Below, one piece after another: positions 26,000 to 35,940 of a stretch of DNA of 64,000 bases. The notes under the pieces are model-generated. The model saw only the letters and a program-made list of their open reading frames with translations, ran no database searches and was not told where the DNA came from. A program made the translations under genes and the position numbers. How positions within the stretch are numbered: position 1 is the stretch's first letter; each line of letters begins with the position of its first letter. This DNA is from Caulobacter sp. 73W (GTDB taxonomy: Bacteria; Pseudomonadota; Alphaproteobacteria; Caulobacterales; Caulobacteraceae): positions 3,584,501-3,648,500 of the forward strand of contig NZ_CP158375.1 of assembly GCF_041021955.1 (NCBI RefSeq), in the 5' to 3' direction.

Positions 26000-27756
26000 G
26001 CCTGGCGGACCTTTCGCCTCGCTTGCCCGCCTGGCGTTGGCTCATCGAGCGCGTCTGGAGCCTTGAGCACGCCTTCGAGCGCTCGAAGGCCGCTGGCCGG
26101 GCGCAGGACGACACCCGTCTGCGCATCTTCTTCGTCCTGGCGATCTTCGGGACGGTTTTCCTCGGTCTCGCCCTGGGCGCCGCCCGCTCCGCCGTTTTCT
26201 CAGACGCCGGCCGGGGCGGGGACTATGCGCCGCTGATCGGCGCCGCCCGCGCCGACCTGACCGACCGCAACGGCGAGTTGCTGGCCGCCGACCTGACGCA
26301 CTACGGTCTCTATATCGACCCGTCGGACGTGTGGGACGCCGCCGAGACGCGCCGCGCCCTGCGCCGCACGGTCGCCGGGCTCGACCCCAAGCGCCTGAAC
26401 AAGGCGCTGGAAGGCAATCGCCGCATTTTCGTTCACGGCGGCCTGACCCCGGAAGAGCGCAACGCGGTCCACGCATTGGGCCTGCCGGGCATCAGCTTTG
26501 AAGAGGAGGGGCGCCGCGTCTACCCGCTGGGCGGGACGGCGGCGCACTTCATCGGCTTCTCCGACAAGGGCGGAACAGGTCTGGCCGGCGCGGAGCGGGC
26601 GCTGGACGACGAGCTGCGCCAGATCGCGGCGCGGGGCGGCGGCTCGTTGCCGCTGTCCATCGACCTGCGCATCCAGGCGGCCCTGGACGACGAGCTGAAC
26701 AAGGCGGCCCTGCACTTCACGCCCAAGGGCGCGGTGGGCATCGTCACCAACGTCCACACGGGCGAAATCCTCGGCATGTCGAGCTGGCCGACCTTCGATC
26801 CCAACAAGCCGAGCGCCTCGGACGACAGCGCGCGCCTGAACCGCGCCGCCGCGGCGGTCTATGAGATGGGCTCGACCTTCAAGGCGTTCACGGTGGCCAT
26901 CGGCCTGGATACCGGCGTCGCCACGCCGAGCTCCACCTTCGACGCCACCCAGCCGTACAAGCTGGGCTACCGGACGATCCACGACTATCACGCCGCGCGG
27001 AAGGTCCTGACGCTGGTCGAGGTCTTCCAGCATTCGTCCAACATCGGCACCGCCAAGCTGGGCGTCGCCATCGGCCCGCGCCGGCTGGAGCAGTATTTCA
27101 CCAAGCTGGGCCTGACCAAGCCGGCCAGCGTGGAGCTGCGCGAGTCCGCCCGCCCGCTGACCCCCAAGGTGTGGAACGACGACGCGGTGGCCTCCACCTC
27201 CTTTGGTCACGGCATGAACGTCAGTCCGCTGGCCCTGACCGAGGCCATGGGCTCGCTGCTGAACGGTGGGGTGCGCGTGCCCCTGACCATCCGCAAGCAG
27301 GACGCCAACTATCGTCCCAAGGGCGAGCGGGTGATCTCCGAGCAGAGCTCGCTGGAGATGCTGCAGATCATGCGCGCCAACGTCTCCGATCCGATCGGCA
27401 GCGGCGGCAAGGCCAACGCCCCCGGCCTGTCGGTCGGCGGCAAGACGGGGACGGGCGAGAAGTATGACCCGGCCATCCGCGGCTACAACCACAAGCGCCA
27501 GGTCTCGTCCTTCGCCGCCGTCTTCCCGACGGACGGCCCGGTCGAGGCTGACCGCTACTTCGTCCTGATCCTGATGGACGAGCCGAACGGCACCAAGGAA
27601 AGCTACGGCTTCTCCACGGGCGGCTGGGTCGGCGCGCCGCCGGCGGGCAAGGTGATCGACCGGATCGCCCCGTTCCTTGGCGTTCAACGCAAGTTCGACG
27701 TTCCCTATTCTGTCGCGTCGAACGGCGCGTTCGCCGCTTCTGGAGGCGGCCGATGA
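25996..27756 (+). CDS. ftsI: Septal peptidoglycan transpeptidase FtsI (PBP3)
   Basis: FtsI crosslinks peptidoglycan at the division septum and is the partner of FtsW. The 586-residue bitopic protein has one span near residues 38-58, the dimerisation/pedestal domain, then the transpeptidase with the acyl-serine motif STFK (Ser293, Lys296), SSN in HSSNIG, and KTG in GGKTGTGEKY. It overlaps ftsL and murE by ATGA. Confidence 0.95.
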   Translation: MSLADLSPRLPAWRWLIERVWSLEHAFERSKAAGRAQDDTRLRIFFVLAIFGTVFLGLALGAARSAVFSDAGRGGDYAPLIGAARADLTDRNGELLAADLTHYGLYIDPSDVWDAAETRRALRRTVAGLDPKRLNKALEGNRRIFVHGGLTPEERNAVHALGLPGISFEEEGRRVYPLGGTAAHFIGFSDKGGTGLAGAERALDDELRQIAARGGGSLPLSIDLRIQAALDDELNKAALHFTPKGAVGIVTNVHTGEILGMSSWPTFDPNKPSASDDSARLNRAAAAVYEMGSTFKAFTVAIGLDTGVATPSSTFDATQPYKLGYRTIHDYHAARKVLTLVEVFQHSSNIGTAKLGVAIGPRRLEQYFTKLGLTKPASVELRESARPLTPKVWNDDAVASTSFGHGMNVSPLALTEAMGSLLNGGVRVPLTIRKQDANYRPKGERVISEQSSLEMLQIMRANVSDPIGSGGKANAPGLSVGGKTGTGEKYDPAIRGYNHKRQVSSFAAVFPTDGPVEADRYFVLILMDEPNGTKESYGFSTGGWVGAPPAGKVIDRIAPFLGVQRKFDVPYSVASNGAFAASGGGR

Positions 27757-29210
27757 CCATGCCCCTGTCCGATCTGGTCCAGCGCGACCTGCCCGTCGAT
27801 CCCGTCATCACCGGCGTCACCGCCGACAGCCGCAAGGTGAAGGCCGGCACGCTGTTCGTCGCCCTGCCGGGGTCGAAGGTCGATGGCCGCAGTTTCATCC
27901 CCGCCGCGCTCGACGCCGGCGCGGCCGCCATCCTGGCGCCCGCCGACGTGACCGACCTGCCGGTGCCGGTGGTGCACGCCCAAGACCCGCGCCGCGCCTA
28001 CGCCCTGGCGGCCGCCAGCTTCTGGGGCGCGCAGCCCAAGACCTGCGTGGCGGTGACGGGCACCAACGGCAAGACCTCGGTCGCCGTGTTCTGCCGCCAG
28101 ATCTTCGCCGAGCTGGGCCACAAGGCCGCCAGCATGGGCACCCTGGGCGTCACCGTGTCGGAAAAGGGCAAGCCGGACGTCCAGCTGACCCCGCCCGGCC
28201 TGACGACCCCCGACGCCGCCGATGTCTCCGAGCTGCTGGCCAAGCTGGCCGCGGACGGTGTGACGCACATGGCGCTGGAGGCGTCGTCGCACGGCGTCGA
28301 TCAGCGCCGCCTGGACGGCGTGCGCCTGACGGCCGGCGGCTTCACCAACTTCACCCAGGACCATCTGGACTATCACGGCACCATGGGCGTCTATCGCGCG
28401 GCCAAGCTGCGCCTGTTCGACACCCTGCTGCCGCGCTGGTCGACGGCGGTGCTGAACGCGGATTCCGACGCCTATCCGGCCTTCGCCGCGGCGGCGGTGA
28501 GCGCGGGCCTGACCCTGTCGTCGGTGGGGGAGAAGGGCCGGGGTCTGCGTCTGGTCAGCCGTGAGCTGCTGCCGGAAGGCCAGCGCCTGGTCATCGCCCA
28601 CGGCGCGGACGAGCATGTCGTGAACCTGCCGCTGGCGGGCGCCTTCCAGGCCGACAACGTGCTGGTGGCCGCTGGTTTGTGCATCGCGGCGGGCGAGGAG
28701 CCGGCCGCCGTGCTGAAGGCGCTGGAGAGCCTGAAGGGCGCCGCAGGGCGTCTGCAGCGCGTCGGCACGGGGCCAAAGGGCGGCGAGGCCTATGTCGATT
28801 ACGCCCATACGCCGGACGGTCTGGAGACGGTGCTGAAGGCTCTGCGTCCCCACACGCGCGGCAAGCTGATCGCCGTTTTCGGCGCCGGCGGCGACCGTGA
28901 CCGTTCCAAGCGCCCGCAGATGGGCCAGATCGCCGCCCGCCTGGCGGACGTGGCCATCGTCACCGACGACAACCCGCGCTCGGAAGAGCCGGCCGTCATC
29001 CGCGCCGAGATCATGGCCGCCGCATCCGGCGCGCGTGAGATCGGCGACCGCCGCGAAGCCATCCGCGCCGCCGCCGCCCTGCTGGAGGACGGCGACGTTC
29101 TCGTCGTGGCCGGCAAGGGGCACGAGCAGGGGCAGATCATCGCCGGCGTCACCCATCCGTTCGACGACGTGGCCGAGACCGCGTCCGCCCTGGGGCTGAC
29201 TGATGGCTGA
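27753..29210 (+). CDS. murE: UDP-MurNAc-L-Ala-D-Glu:meso-diaminopimelate ligase MurE
   Basis: MurE adds the third residue of the stem peptide in the cytoplasm. The 485-residue ligase has the ATP loop TGTNGKTS near residue 100, ALEASSHGVDQRRLDGV, NFTQDHLDYHGTM with the carbamylated-lysine region, and DYAHTPDGLE. The C-terminal DDNPRSEEP matches the DNPR motif that marks meso-diaminopimelate specificity rather than lysine. Its last 8 bases overlap murF. Confidence 0.96.
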   Translation: MTMPLSDLVQRDLPVDPVITGVTADSRKVKAGTLFVALPGSKVDGRSFIPAALDAGAAAILAPADVTDLPVPVVHAQDPRRAYALAAASFWGAQPKTCVAVTGTNGKTSVAVFCRQIFAELGHKAASMGTLGVTVSEKGKPDVQLTPPGLTTPDAADVSELLAKLAADGVTHMALEASSHGVDQRRLDGVRLTAGGFTNFTQDHLDYHGTMGVYRAAKLRLFDTLLPRWSTAVLNADSDAYPAFAAAAVSAGLTLSSVGEKGRGLRLVSRELLPEGQRLVIAHGADEHVVNLPLAGAFQADNVLVAAGLCIAAGEEPAAVLKALESLKGAAGRLQRVGTGPKGGEAYVDYAHTPDGLETVLKALRPHTRGKLIAVFGAGGDRDRSKRPQMGQIAARLADVAIVTDDNPRSEEPAVIRAEIMAAASGAREIGDRREAIRAAAALLEDGDVLVVAGKGHEQGQIIAGVTHPFDDVAETASALGLTDG

Positions 29211-30602
29211 ATCCCTGTGGACCGCCGCGGAGATCGCGGCCGCCACCGGCGGCGCTCTTCATGGCGCGCCTTTTGAAGTTTCCGGCGTCTCCATCGATAC
29301 GCGTTCCATCGAGCCGGGCGACCTGTTCGTGGCCCTGGCCGGGGTGCGCGACGCGCATGATTTCGTGTCCAGCGCCCTGGCGTCCGGCGCGGCCGGCTCG
29401 CTGACCACCCGCCCGGTGGAGGGGAGCTGCGTCGTCACAGGCGATACGCTCAAGGCTCTGGAATTACTGGGCGAAGCGGCGCGTGACCGCACGCCCGCCA
29501 AGCGCGGCGCGGTCACCGGCTCGGTCGGCAAGACCAGCGTCACCCGAGCGGTGGAGGCGGGCCTGCGGCTGGCCGGTCGCGGCCATGCATCGGTGAAGTC
29601 CTACAACAACCACATCGGCGTTCCGCTGACCCTGGCGCGCATGCCGCGCGACACCGAACGCGCGGTGTTCGAGGTCGGCATGAACCACGCCGACGAGATC
29701 ACCCCCCTGTCGCGCATGGTCCGCCCGCACGCCGTGGCGATCACCACCGTGGGGCCGGTGCATACCGAGAACTTCCCGGACGGGGAGGAGGGCGTCGCCC
29801 GCGCCAAGGCCGAGATCTTCGCCGGGCTGGAGCCGAGCGGGATCGCCGTGCTCAACGCCGACAACAGGTGGTTCGACCTGCTGAAGGCCGAGGCCGAGAA
29901 GGTCGGGGCGACCGTCTGGAGCTTCGGCTCGGCTGCGGACTGCACCGCTTGCCTGGCCGCCTTCGACAGCCATGGCGACGGCGCCACGGTTCATGCGGTG
30001 ATCCGCGGCCAGGCGATGAGCTTCCCGATCCTGCAGGCGGGGCATCACTGGGGCCTGAACAGCCTGTGCGTCCTGCTGATGCTGGAGGCGCTGGACGTGC
30101 CGCGCGCCACCGCCCTGGAGGCCCTGGCCCGGTTCGCGCCCATCGAGGGGCGGGGGGCCGAGAAGATCATCGCGGTCGAGGGTGGAAGCTTCACCCTGGT
30201 GGACGAGAGCTACAACGCCAATCCGATCTCCATGGCCGCGGCGTTGAAGAACCTGGGCGCCCGCAAGGTCGCGGGGCGACGCATCGTCGCGCTGACCGAC
30301 ATGCTGGAGCTTGGCCCGCAGGCGGCTGAGCACCACGCGGCGCTGGCGTCACTGGCCGAAGCGGCCGGGATCGACCTCGTCTTCTGCGCCGGCCCGCTGA
30401 TGAAATCGCTGTGGGAGGCGCTTCCCCAACTCGCCGTGGGGGGTACGCCGAGAGTGCGGCTGAATTGACGCCGCTGGTCACTTCGTCCGTTCGGGGCGGC
30501 GACGTGATCATGGTGAAGGGGTCCAACGGTTCGAAAGCCGGGACGGTCGCGGCCGCCCTGGCTTTGCTCGGTTCAGGCTCTGGTACGGGTGGGGACCACT
30601 GA
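29203..30602 (+). pseudogene. murF: UDP-MurNAc-tripeptide:D-Ala-D-Ala ligase MurF, interrupted by a one-base frameshift
   Basis: MurF adds D-Ala-D-Ala to the stem peptide. The first frame (29203-30468) shows the ATP loop GSVGKTS (residues 106-112), VFEVGMNHADEI and DESYNANPISM, then ends out of register. The C-terminus continues in the +1 frame from about 30428 to 30602 ([17 protein letters not shown], then [14 protein letters not shown]). Adding one C to the run at 30424-30427 restores one 466-codon gene whose TGA overlaps the mraY ATG. MurF is normally essential, so a sequence error in the homopolymer is more likely than a dead gene; as given, the last 60 residues are lost. Confidence 0.85.
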
Positions 30603-31714
30603 TGCTGTATCTGCTGTATGAGCGCCTTAGCGATCTGCGCGAGCACATCCCGCTTCTCAACCTGCTGAAATATCTGACGTTCCGCACGGTCATGGCCGTG
30701 ATGACCGCCCAGCTTGTGGTCATCCTGATGGGCTCGCGCTTCATCCGCTGGATGCGCGCCAAGCAAGGCAAGGGTCAGCCGATCCGCGCCGAGGGCATCC
30801 AGCGTCACGTGGTCGAAAAGGCCGGCACGCCCACCATGGGCGGGCTGATGATCCTGGCCGGCGTGTTCGTCGGCACCCTGCTGTGGGCGGACCTGTCCAA
30901 TATCCACGTCTGGGTGGTGCTGTTCGTGACCGGGGCCTACGGCCTGCTGGGCTTCATGGACGACTACGCCAAGGTGACCAAGCAGACGACGGCGGGGCTT
31001 TCCAGCCGCCAGAAGCTGGTCGCGCAGGTGCTGGTGGCGGTGATCGCCTCCGTCCTGCTGATCGTCTTCTCGCCCAAGTCGCCGACGACGCCAGGCCTGG
31101 AGACCAGCCTGGTATTCCCGATCTTCAAGCAGTTCATCTTCAATCTCGGCTGGTTCTACGTGATCTTCGCCGCCGTCGTGCTGGTGGGGGCGTCGAACGC
31201 CGTGAACCTGACCGACGGGCTGGACGGCCTGGCGACGGTGCCGGTGATGATCGCGGCCTCGACCTTCGGCCTGATCGCGTACCTGGTCGGCAACTACGTC
31301 TTCGCCAACTACCTGCAGCTCCATTTCGCGCCGGGCGTGGGTGAACTGGCGGTGTTCTGCGGCTCCATCATCGGGGCCGGCATGGGCTTCCTCTGGTACA
31401 ATGCGCCGCCGGCCAAGATCTTCATGGGCGACACCGGCTCGCTGGCCCTGGGCGGCGCCCTGGGCGCCGTGGCGGTCAGCTCCAAGCACGAGATCGTCCT
31501 CGCCATCGTCGGCGGCCTGTTCGTGGCCGAGGCGCTGTCGGTGATGATCCAGGTCGCCTACTTCAAGAAGACCGGCAAACGCATCTTCCTGATGGCGCCG
31601 ATCCACCACCACTTCGAAAAGCTCGGCTGGGCGGAGTCCACCGTGGTGATCCGCTTCTGGATCGTGTCGCTGATGCTGGCCCTGGTCGGCCTCGCCACCC
31701 TGAAACTGCGCTAG
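30602..31714 (+). CDS. mraY: Phospho-N-acetylmuramoyl-pentapeptide-transferase
   Basis: MraY moves phospho-MurNAc-pentapeptide onto undecaprenyl phosphate, giving lipid I on the inner membrane. The 370-residue protein has about ten spans. Diagnostic cytoplasmic motifs are [11 protein letters not shown] (near residue 77), [10 protein letters not shown] with the Asp pair, [13 protein letters not shown], and [14 protein letters not shown]. Its ATG lies on the murF TGA. murD follows after 18 bases. Confidence 0.97.
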   Translation: MLYLLYERLSDLREHIPLLNLLKYLTFRTVMAVMTAQLVVILMGSRFIRWMRAKQGKGQPIRAEGIQRHVVEKAGTPTMGGLMILAGVFVGTLLWADLSNIHVWVVLFVTGAYGLLGFMDDYAKVTKQTTAGLSSRQKLVAQVLVAVIASVLLIVFSPKSPTTPGLETSLVFPIFKQFIFNLGWFYVIFAAVVLVGASNAVNLTDGLDGLATVPVMIAASTFGLIAYLVGNYVFANYLQLHFAPGVGELAVFCGSIIGAGMGFLWYNAPPAKIFMGDTGSLALGGALGAVAVSSKHEIVLAIVGGLFVAEALSVMIQVAYFKKTGKRIFLMAPIHHHFEKLGWAESTVVIRFWIVSLMLALVGLATLKLR

Positions 31715-31732
31715 GGAGGGCTGGTTCAGGTC

Positions 31733-33145
31733 ATGATCCCGGTCCGCGGTTTCGAGGGTAAGACAGTCGCCGTCTTCGGCCTGGGTCGCACGGGCCTCAC
31801 GGCGGCGCGCGCCCTGCTGGCGGGCAAAGCCAAGGTCATCGCCTGGGACGAGAAGGCTTCCGGCCGCGACGCCGCCCAGGCCGAAGGCCTGACCGTGAAG
31901 GACCTGTGGGCCGCCGACTGGTCGGGCATCTCCGCCCTGATGCTGTCGCCGGGCGTGCCGCTGACCCATCCCAAGCCGCACTGGGTGGTGGAGAAGGCGC
32001 AGGCCGCCGGGGTCGAGATCCTGGGCGACATCGAGCTGTTCGCCCGCACGGTGAACGCCGCGCCGGCGCACAAGCGCCCCAAGGTCGCCGCGATCACCGG
32101 CACCAACGGCAAGTCCACGACCACGGCCCTGCTGGGCCACATCTGCCGCAGCGCCGGCCGCGACACCCGCATCGGCGGCAATATCGGCTATGGCGTGCTG
32201 AGCCTGGACGACATGCACGGCGGGGCGGTCTACGTGCTGGAGACGTCGTCCTACCAGCTGGACCTGACCAGCAGCCTGAAGGCCGACGCGGCGGTCATCC
32301 TCAACATCTCGCCCGATCACCTGGACCGCCACGGCGGCATGGAAGGCTATATCGCCGCCAAGCGTCGCATCCTGCTGAACCAGGACAAGGGCGATACGGC
32401 GATCATCGGGGTCGACGATCCGTGGTGCCAGCAGATCTGCACCGAGATCACCGCCGCCAACCGCCGGACCATCTGGCCGATCAGCGCCGGGCGAGCCATG
32501 GGCCGTGGGGTCTATGCCCTGCAGGGCGTTCTGTACGACGCCACCGGCGATCGGGTGACCGAGGTGGCCGACCTGCTGCGGGCCCGCAGCCTGCCGGGCC
32601 GTCACAACTGGCAGAACGCCGCCGCCGCCTATGCCGCGGCGCGGGCGCTGGGCATATCGATGGCCGACGCGGCCGAGGGACTGCGCACCTTCCCGGGCCT
32701 GGCGCACCGCATGGAGACGGTGGCGACCCTCGGGCAGGTCCGTTTCGTCAACGACTCCAAGGCCACCAACGCCGACGCCGCGCGTCAGGCGATGTCGTCC
32801 TATCCGCGCTTCTACTGGATCGCCGGCGGCGTGCCGAAGGCAGGCGGCATAGACAGCCTGACCGACCTGTTCCCGCGCATCGCCAAGGCCTACCTGATCG
32901 GCGACGCCGCTCCGGCCTTCGGCGCGGCGCTGAAGGATCGCGCCCCGTCCAAGGAATGCGGCACGCTGGAGGCCGCGGTCATGGCCGCCTATGCCGACGC
33001 CAAGTCGTCGGGCGAGGATGCGGTCGTTCTGCTGTCGCCGGCCTGCGCGTCGTTCGATCAGTTCGCCGATTTCGAAGCCCGGGGCGAGGCGTTCCGCGCC
33101 GCTGTCCAAAGCCTGTCCAAGGCGCCCAAGGGGGCGACGGCTTGA
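31733..33145 (+). CDS. murD: UDP-MurNAc-L-alanine:D-glutamate ligase MurD
   Basis: MurD adds D-glutamate as second residue of the stem peptide. The 470-residue enzyme has the N-terminal Rossmann domain (TVAVFGLGRTGL), the ATP loop TGTNGKSTTTAL, LETSSYQLDLT, ISPDHLDRHGGMEGY and the C-terminal NDSKATNADAARQAM. The stop overlaps a TTG start of ftsW. Confidence 0.96.
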   Translation: MIPVRGFEGKTVAVFGLGRTGLTAARALLAGKAKVIAWDEKASGRDAAQAEGLTVKDLWAADWSGISALMLSPGVPLTHPKPHWVVEKAQAAGVEILGDIELFARTVNAAPAHKRPKVAAITGTNGKSTTTALLGHICRSAGRDTRIGGNIGYGVLSLDDMHGGAVYVLETSSYQLDLTSSLKADAAVILNISPDHLDRHGGMEGYIAAKRRILLNQDKGDTAIIGVDDPWCQQICTEITAANRRTIWPISAGRAMGRGVYALQGVLYDATGDRVTEVADLLRARSLPGRHNWQNAAAAYAAARALGISMADAAEGLRTFPGLAHRMETVATLGQVRFVNDSKATNADAARQAMSSYPRFYWIAGGVPKAGGIDSLTDLFPRIAKAYLIGDAAPAFGAALKDRAPSKECGTLEAAVMAAYADAKSSGEDAVVLLSPACASFDQFADFEARGEAFRAAVQSLSKAPKGATA

Positions 33146-34320
33146 GCGGTGAACGCAACAACGCCCACGCCTTCGCCCGCACGGACCAGTCGCGGTTCGG
33201 CGTGTGGTGGTGGACGACCGATCACTGGCTGCTGGGCGGTGTCGCCGCGCTGATCGTTGTCGGCGTTCTGCTGTCCTTCGCCTCCAGCCCGGCGGCGGCC
33301 CTGCGCATGGGCATCGACGATCCGTTTCATTTCGCCCTGCGTCAGTGCGTGTTCGCCGGCGCGGCCAGCGTCATCCTGATCGCCGCCTCCATGCTGACGC
33401 CGCGCGGCGTGCGGCGGACGGCGTTCTTCGTCTATATCGTGGCCATCCTGATCATGGCGGCGTTGCCGTTCATCGGGCACACCGCCAAGGGGGCCGCCCG
33501 CTGGGTGGCCATCGGCGGGTTCACCCTGCAGCCATCGGAATTCATGAAGCCGGCGCTGATCGTGCTGGTCTCGTGGATGTTCGCCGAGGGGCAGAAGGGC
33601 GAGGGGGTGCCGGGGGTGTCCATCGCCTTCGGGCTGTACGGCCTGGCGGTGGCGCTGCTGCTGATCCAGCCGGATGTGGGCCAGACGGTCCTGATCACCG
33701 TGGCGTTCGGCGCCGCCTTCTGGATGGCGGGCGTGCCGCTGTCCTGGATCATGGGGTTGGGCGCGCTGGCGCTGAGCGGACTGGTCAGCACCTATTTCAT
33801 CTTCGACCACGTGCGGGCCCGGGTGACCAAGTTCCTCAGCCCCGAGCAGGCCGACACCCACCAGATCACCCGCGCGTCCGAGGCGATCAGCGCCGGGGGC
33901 CTGTTCGGCCGTGGACCGGGCGAGGGCGTCATGAAGCGCCACGTGCCCGACCTGCATACCGACTTCATCTATTCGGTGGCGGCCGAGGAATATGGCCTCG
34001 TCTTCTCGCTGGCCCTGATCAGCCTGTTCTCCTTCGTGGTGGTGCGGGGTCTGTACAAGGCGATGAAGCTGTCCGACCCGTTCGAGCAGGTGGCGGCGGC
34101 CGGTCTGTTCGTGCTGGTGGGCCAGCAGGCGATCATCAATGTCGCTGTGAACTTGAACCTGATCCCGACCAAGGGCATGACCTTGCCGTTCATCTCCTAT
34201 GGCGGCTCTTCCATGCTCGCCATGGGGCTGACCCTGGGCATGGCGCTGGCGCTGACGCGTCGCCGTCCCGGGGCCTATTCGTCGACGGATGCGCTGGCTC
34301 GGGCCGGCGCCTTCGCCTGA
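33142..34320 (+). CDS. ftsW: Septal peptidoglycan glycosyltransferase FtsW (SEDS family)
   Basis: FtsW polymerises lipid II into glycan strands at the septum together with FtsI. The 392-residue protein has ten predicted spans and the SEDS features GHTAKGAARWVAIGGFTLQPSEFMKP, LIQPDVGQT with the catalytic-region Asp, GPGEGVMKRHVPDLHTDFIY and GMTLPFISYGGSS. The TTG at 33142 overlaps the murD stop (TTGA) and gives a normal cytoplasmic N-terminus; no ATG occurs in a suitable place. Confidence 0.94.
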   Translation: MSGERNNAHAFARTDQSRFGVWWWTTDHWLLGGVAALIVVGVLLSFASSPAAALRMGIDDPFHFALRQCVFAGAASVILIAASMLTPRGVRRTAFFVYIVAILIMAALPFIGHTAKGAARWVAIGGFTLQPSEFMKPALIVLVSWMFAEGQKGEGVPGVSIAFGLYGLAVALLLIQPDVGQTVLITVAFGAAFWMAGVPLSWIMGLGALALSGLVSTYFIFDHVRARVTKFLSPEQADTHQITRASEAISAGGLFGRGPGEGVMKRHVPDLHTDFIYSVAAEEYGLVFSLALISLFSFVVVRGLYKAMKLSDPFEQVAAAGLFVLVGQQAIINVAVNLNLIPTKGMTLPFISYGGSSMLAMGLTLGMALALTRRRPGAYSSTDALARAGAFA

Positions 34321-34339
34321 GCTTGAGGGGTAAGTGCTC

Positions 34340-35434
34340 ATGAGCGGCAAGGTCGCCGTTGTCGCCGCCGGTGGAACCGGCGGGCACATGTTCCCCGCCC
34401 AGGCGCTGGCGGAGACCCTGATCGCGCGCGGCTGGCGCGTGGTCCTGGCCACTGACGAGCGCGGCGAGGTCTATGCCGACAAGTTTCCGGCCGAGGAAAA
34501 GCTGTTCCTGTCGGCCGCGACCTTCAAGAAGGGCGACCCGGTCGGGATGATCCGCGCGGGCTTCGCGATCTTGGCCGGCGTGATGCAGGCCCGTAAGGCG
34601 TTCAAGCGCCTGAGCCCGGCGGTCGTCGTCGGCTTCGGCGGCTATCCGTCCCTGCCGGCCCTGATGGCGGCCACGGGCCAGAAGCGCCCGACCGTGATCC
34701 ACGAGCAGAACGCGGTGCTAGGCCGCGTGAACCGCTACATGGCGCCGAAGGTCACGCAACTGGCCTGCGCGTTCCCGACGCTGGAGATGGCGTCGTCCGC
34801 CGCAAAGGCCCGCGCCCATGTGGTCGGCAATCCGGTCCGCCCGCCGATCCAGGCGCTCTACGACCAGCCCTATGAGGCCCCCGGCGAGGAAGGCCCGATC
34901 CGCTTGCTGATCACCGGTGGCAGCCAGGGCGCGCGCCTGCTGTCCGAGCTGGTGCCCGAGGCGGTGATCCGCCTGCCGGAAGACATCCGCATGCGGCTGG
35001 AGATCCAGCAGCAGACCCGGGCCGAGTCTATGGAGAACGCCCGCCGCATCTACGCCAACGCCCTGGTGAAGGCCGAGATCGCGCCGTTCTTCCGCGACAT
35101 GGCCGGCCGCCTGGGCAAGGCGCATCTGGTGGTCGGTCGGGCAGGGGCTTCGACGGTCTGCGAACTGGCCGTGGCCGGACGTCCGTCCATCCTGGTGCCG
35201 CTGAAGATCGCCGCTGACGATCACCAGCGCTTCAACGCCCGCCTGCTGGAAGACGCCGGCGCGGCCGCCGTCGCCCTGGAAGACGAGCTGACCACCGACA
35301 CCATGGCCGGCGCCCTGAACGCCCTGCTGCGGGACGGTGCGCGCCTGGCACGCATGGCGGCCTCGGCGCACGACGCCGGCACCCCCGACGCGGCCGCCAA
35401 GCTGGCGGACCTGGTCGAGGCGACCGCCCGCTAG
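34340..35434 (+). CDS. murG: UDP-GlcNAc:lipid I N-acetylglucosaminyltransferase MurG
   Basis: MurG is a peripheral membrane GT28-family enzyme that turns lipid I into lipid II. The 364-residue protein has AAGGTGGHMFPAQALA (lipid-binding G loop), VVGFGGYPSLPALMAA, HEQNAVLGRVNR, the central ITGGSQGARLLSE and the donor-site VVGRAGASTVCELAVAGRPSILVP. The ATG at 34340 is chosen over a GTG at 34334 because GAGGGG lies 9 bases upstream of it. Its TAG shares CTAG with the convergent gene. Confidence 0.96.
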   Translation: MSGKVAVVAAGGTGGHMFPAQALAETLIARGWRVVLATDERGEVYADKFPAEEKLFLSAATFKKGDPVGMIRAGFAILAGVMQARKAFKRLSPAVVVGFGGYPSLPALMAATGQKRPTVIHEQNAVLGRVNRYMAPKVTQLACAFPTLEMASSAAKARAHVVGNPVRPPIQALYDQPYEAPGEEGPIRLLITGGSQGARLLSELVPEAVIRLPEDIRMRLEIQQQTRAESMENARRIYANALVKAEIAPFFRDMAGRLGKAHLVVGRAGASTVCELAVAGRPSILVPLKIAADDHQRFNARLLEDAGAAAVALEDELTTDTMAGALNALLRDGARLARMAASAHDAGTPDAAAKLADLVEATAR

Positions 35435-35940
35435 TTCGGCTCCGCGCCGCTTTCGATCAGAGGGCGGCCGATCCTCACCGCTTCCTCCACCGACTCCGCC
35501 GTGCGCACGGCGGGGAAGGGCGCATGCCCGTCGCAGACCAGCTTGGCCGCCGCTTCCTCCATGCCGCCGCCCGGAATCGGCTCGGTCGGGGTCGGCGCGC
35601 CGCTGAGCGGGCCTTCGCGGCCGGTGGCGCGGATGCTGGCGTAGGCGTTCCGAACCAGGGTGCGGGCGTCGCAGTCGATGGTCAGGGCCTGCCAGCCGCC
35701 CCAATAGGCCTCGCCCGCGGCGATGAAGTCGGTCTCCACCACCTGCAGCACGCGAAGCTTCGCGGTCCGGCCGCTCCAGGTGATCCCAGCCTCATCCACG
35801 AAGGCGGCGTAGCGGCCGACATCGACAAGCTTGAGCGACAGCTTGGCCACATCTTGCGCATGCGCTGGGGCGGCGATCAGCAAAATCCCCGTCAGGAGGG
35901 CATTTCCGGCCCGTCGCAAATCATTTAATCCGGCTGACAT
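35431..35940 (-). CDS. Small exported protein of unknown function inside the dcw cluster
   Basis: I do not recognise this gene. The 169 residues begin with a likely signal peptide ([17 protein letters not shown], cleavage after about residue 28). The mature part has [45 protein letters not shown] and DCDARTL; its two cysteines could form a disulphide. The gene runs opposite to the cluster between murG and murC, its stop shares CTAG with murG, and its ATG shares CATG with the murC start. A shorter TTG start is possible. Third-position GC and the clean signal peptide argue that it is real. Confidence 0.66.
   Translation of the reverse strand: MSAGLNDLRRAGNALLTGILLIAAPAHAQDVAKLSLKLVDVGRYAAFVDEAGITWSGRTAKLRVLQVVETDFIAAGEAYWGGWQALTIDCDARTLVRNAYASIRATGREGPLSGAPTPTEPIPGGGMEEAAAKLVCDGHAPFPAVRTAESVEEAVRIGRPLIESGAEPN

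Noticed and set aside
30191-33109. 972-codon open frame on the minus strand
   Set aside because: It lies opposite murF, mraY and murD and has the His/Gln/Arg/Gly composition of GC-rich antisense frames.
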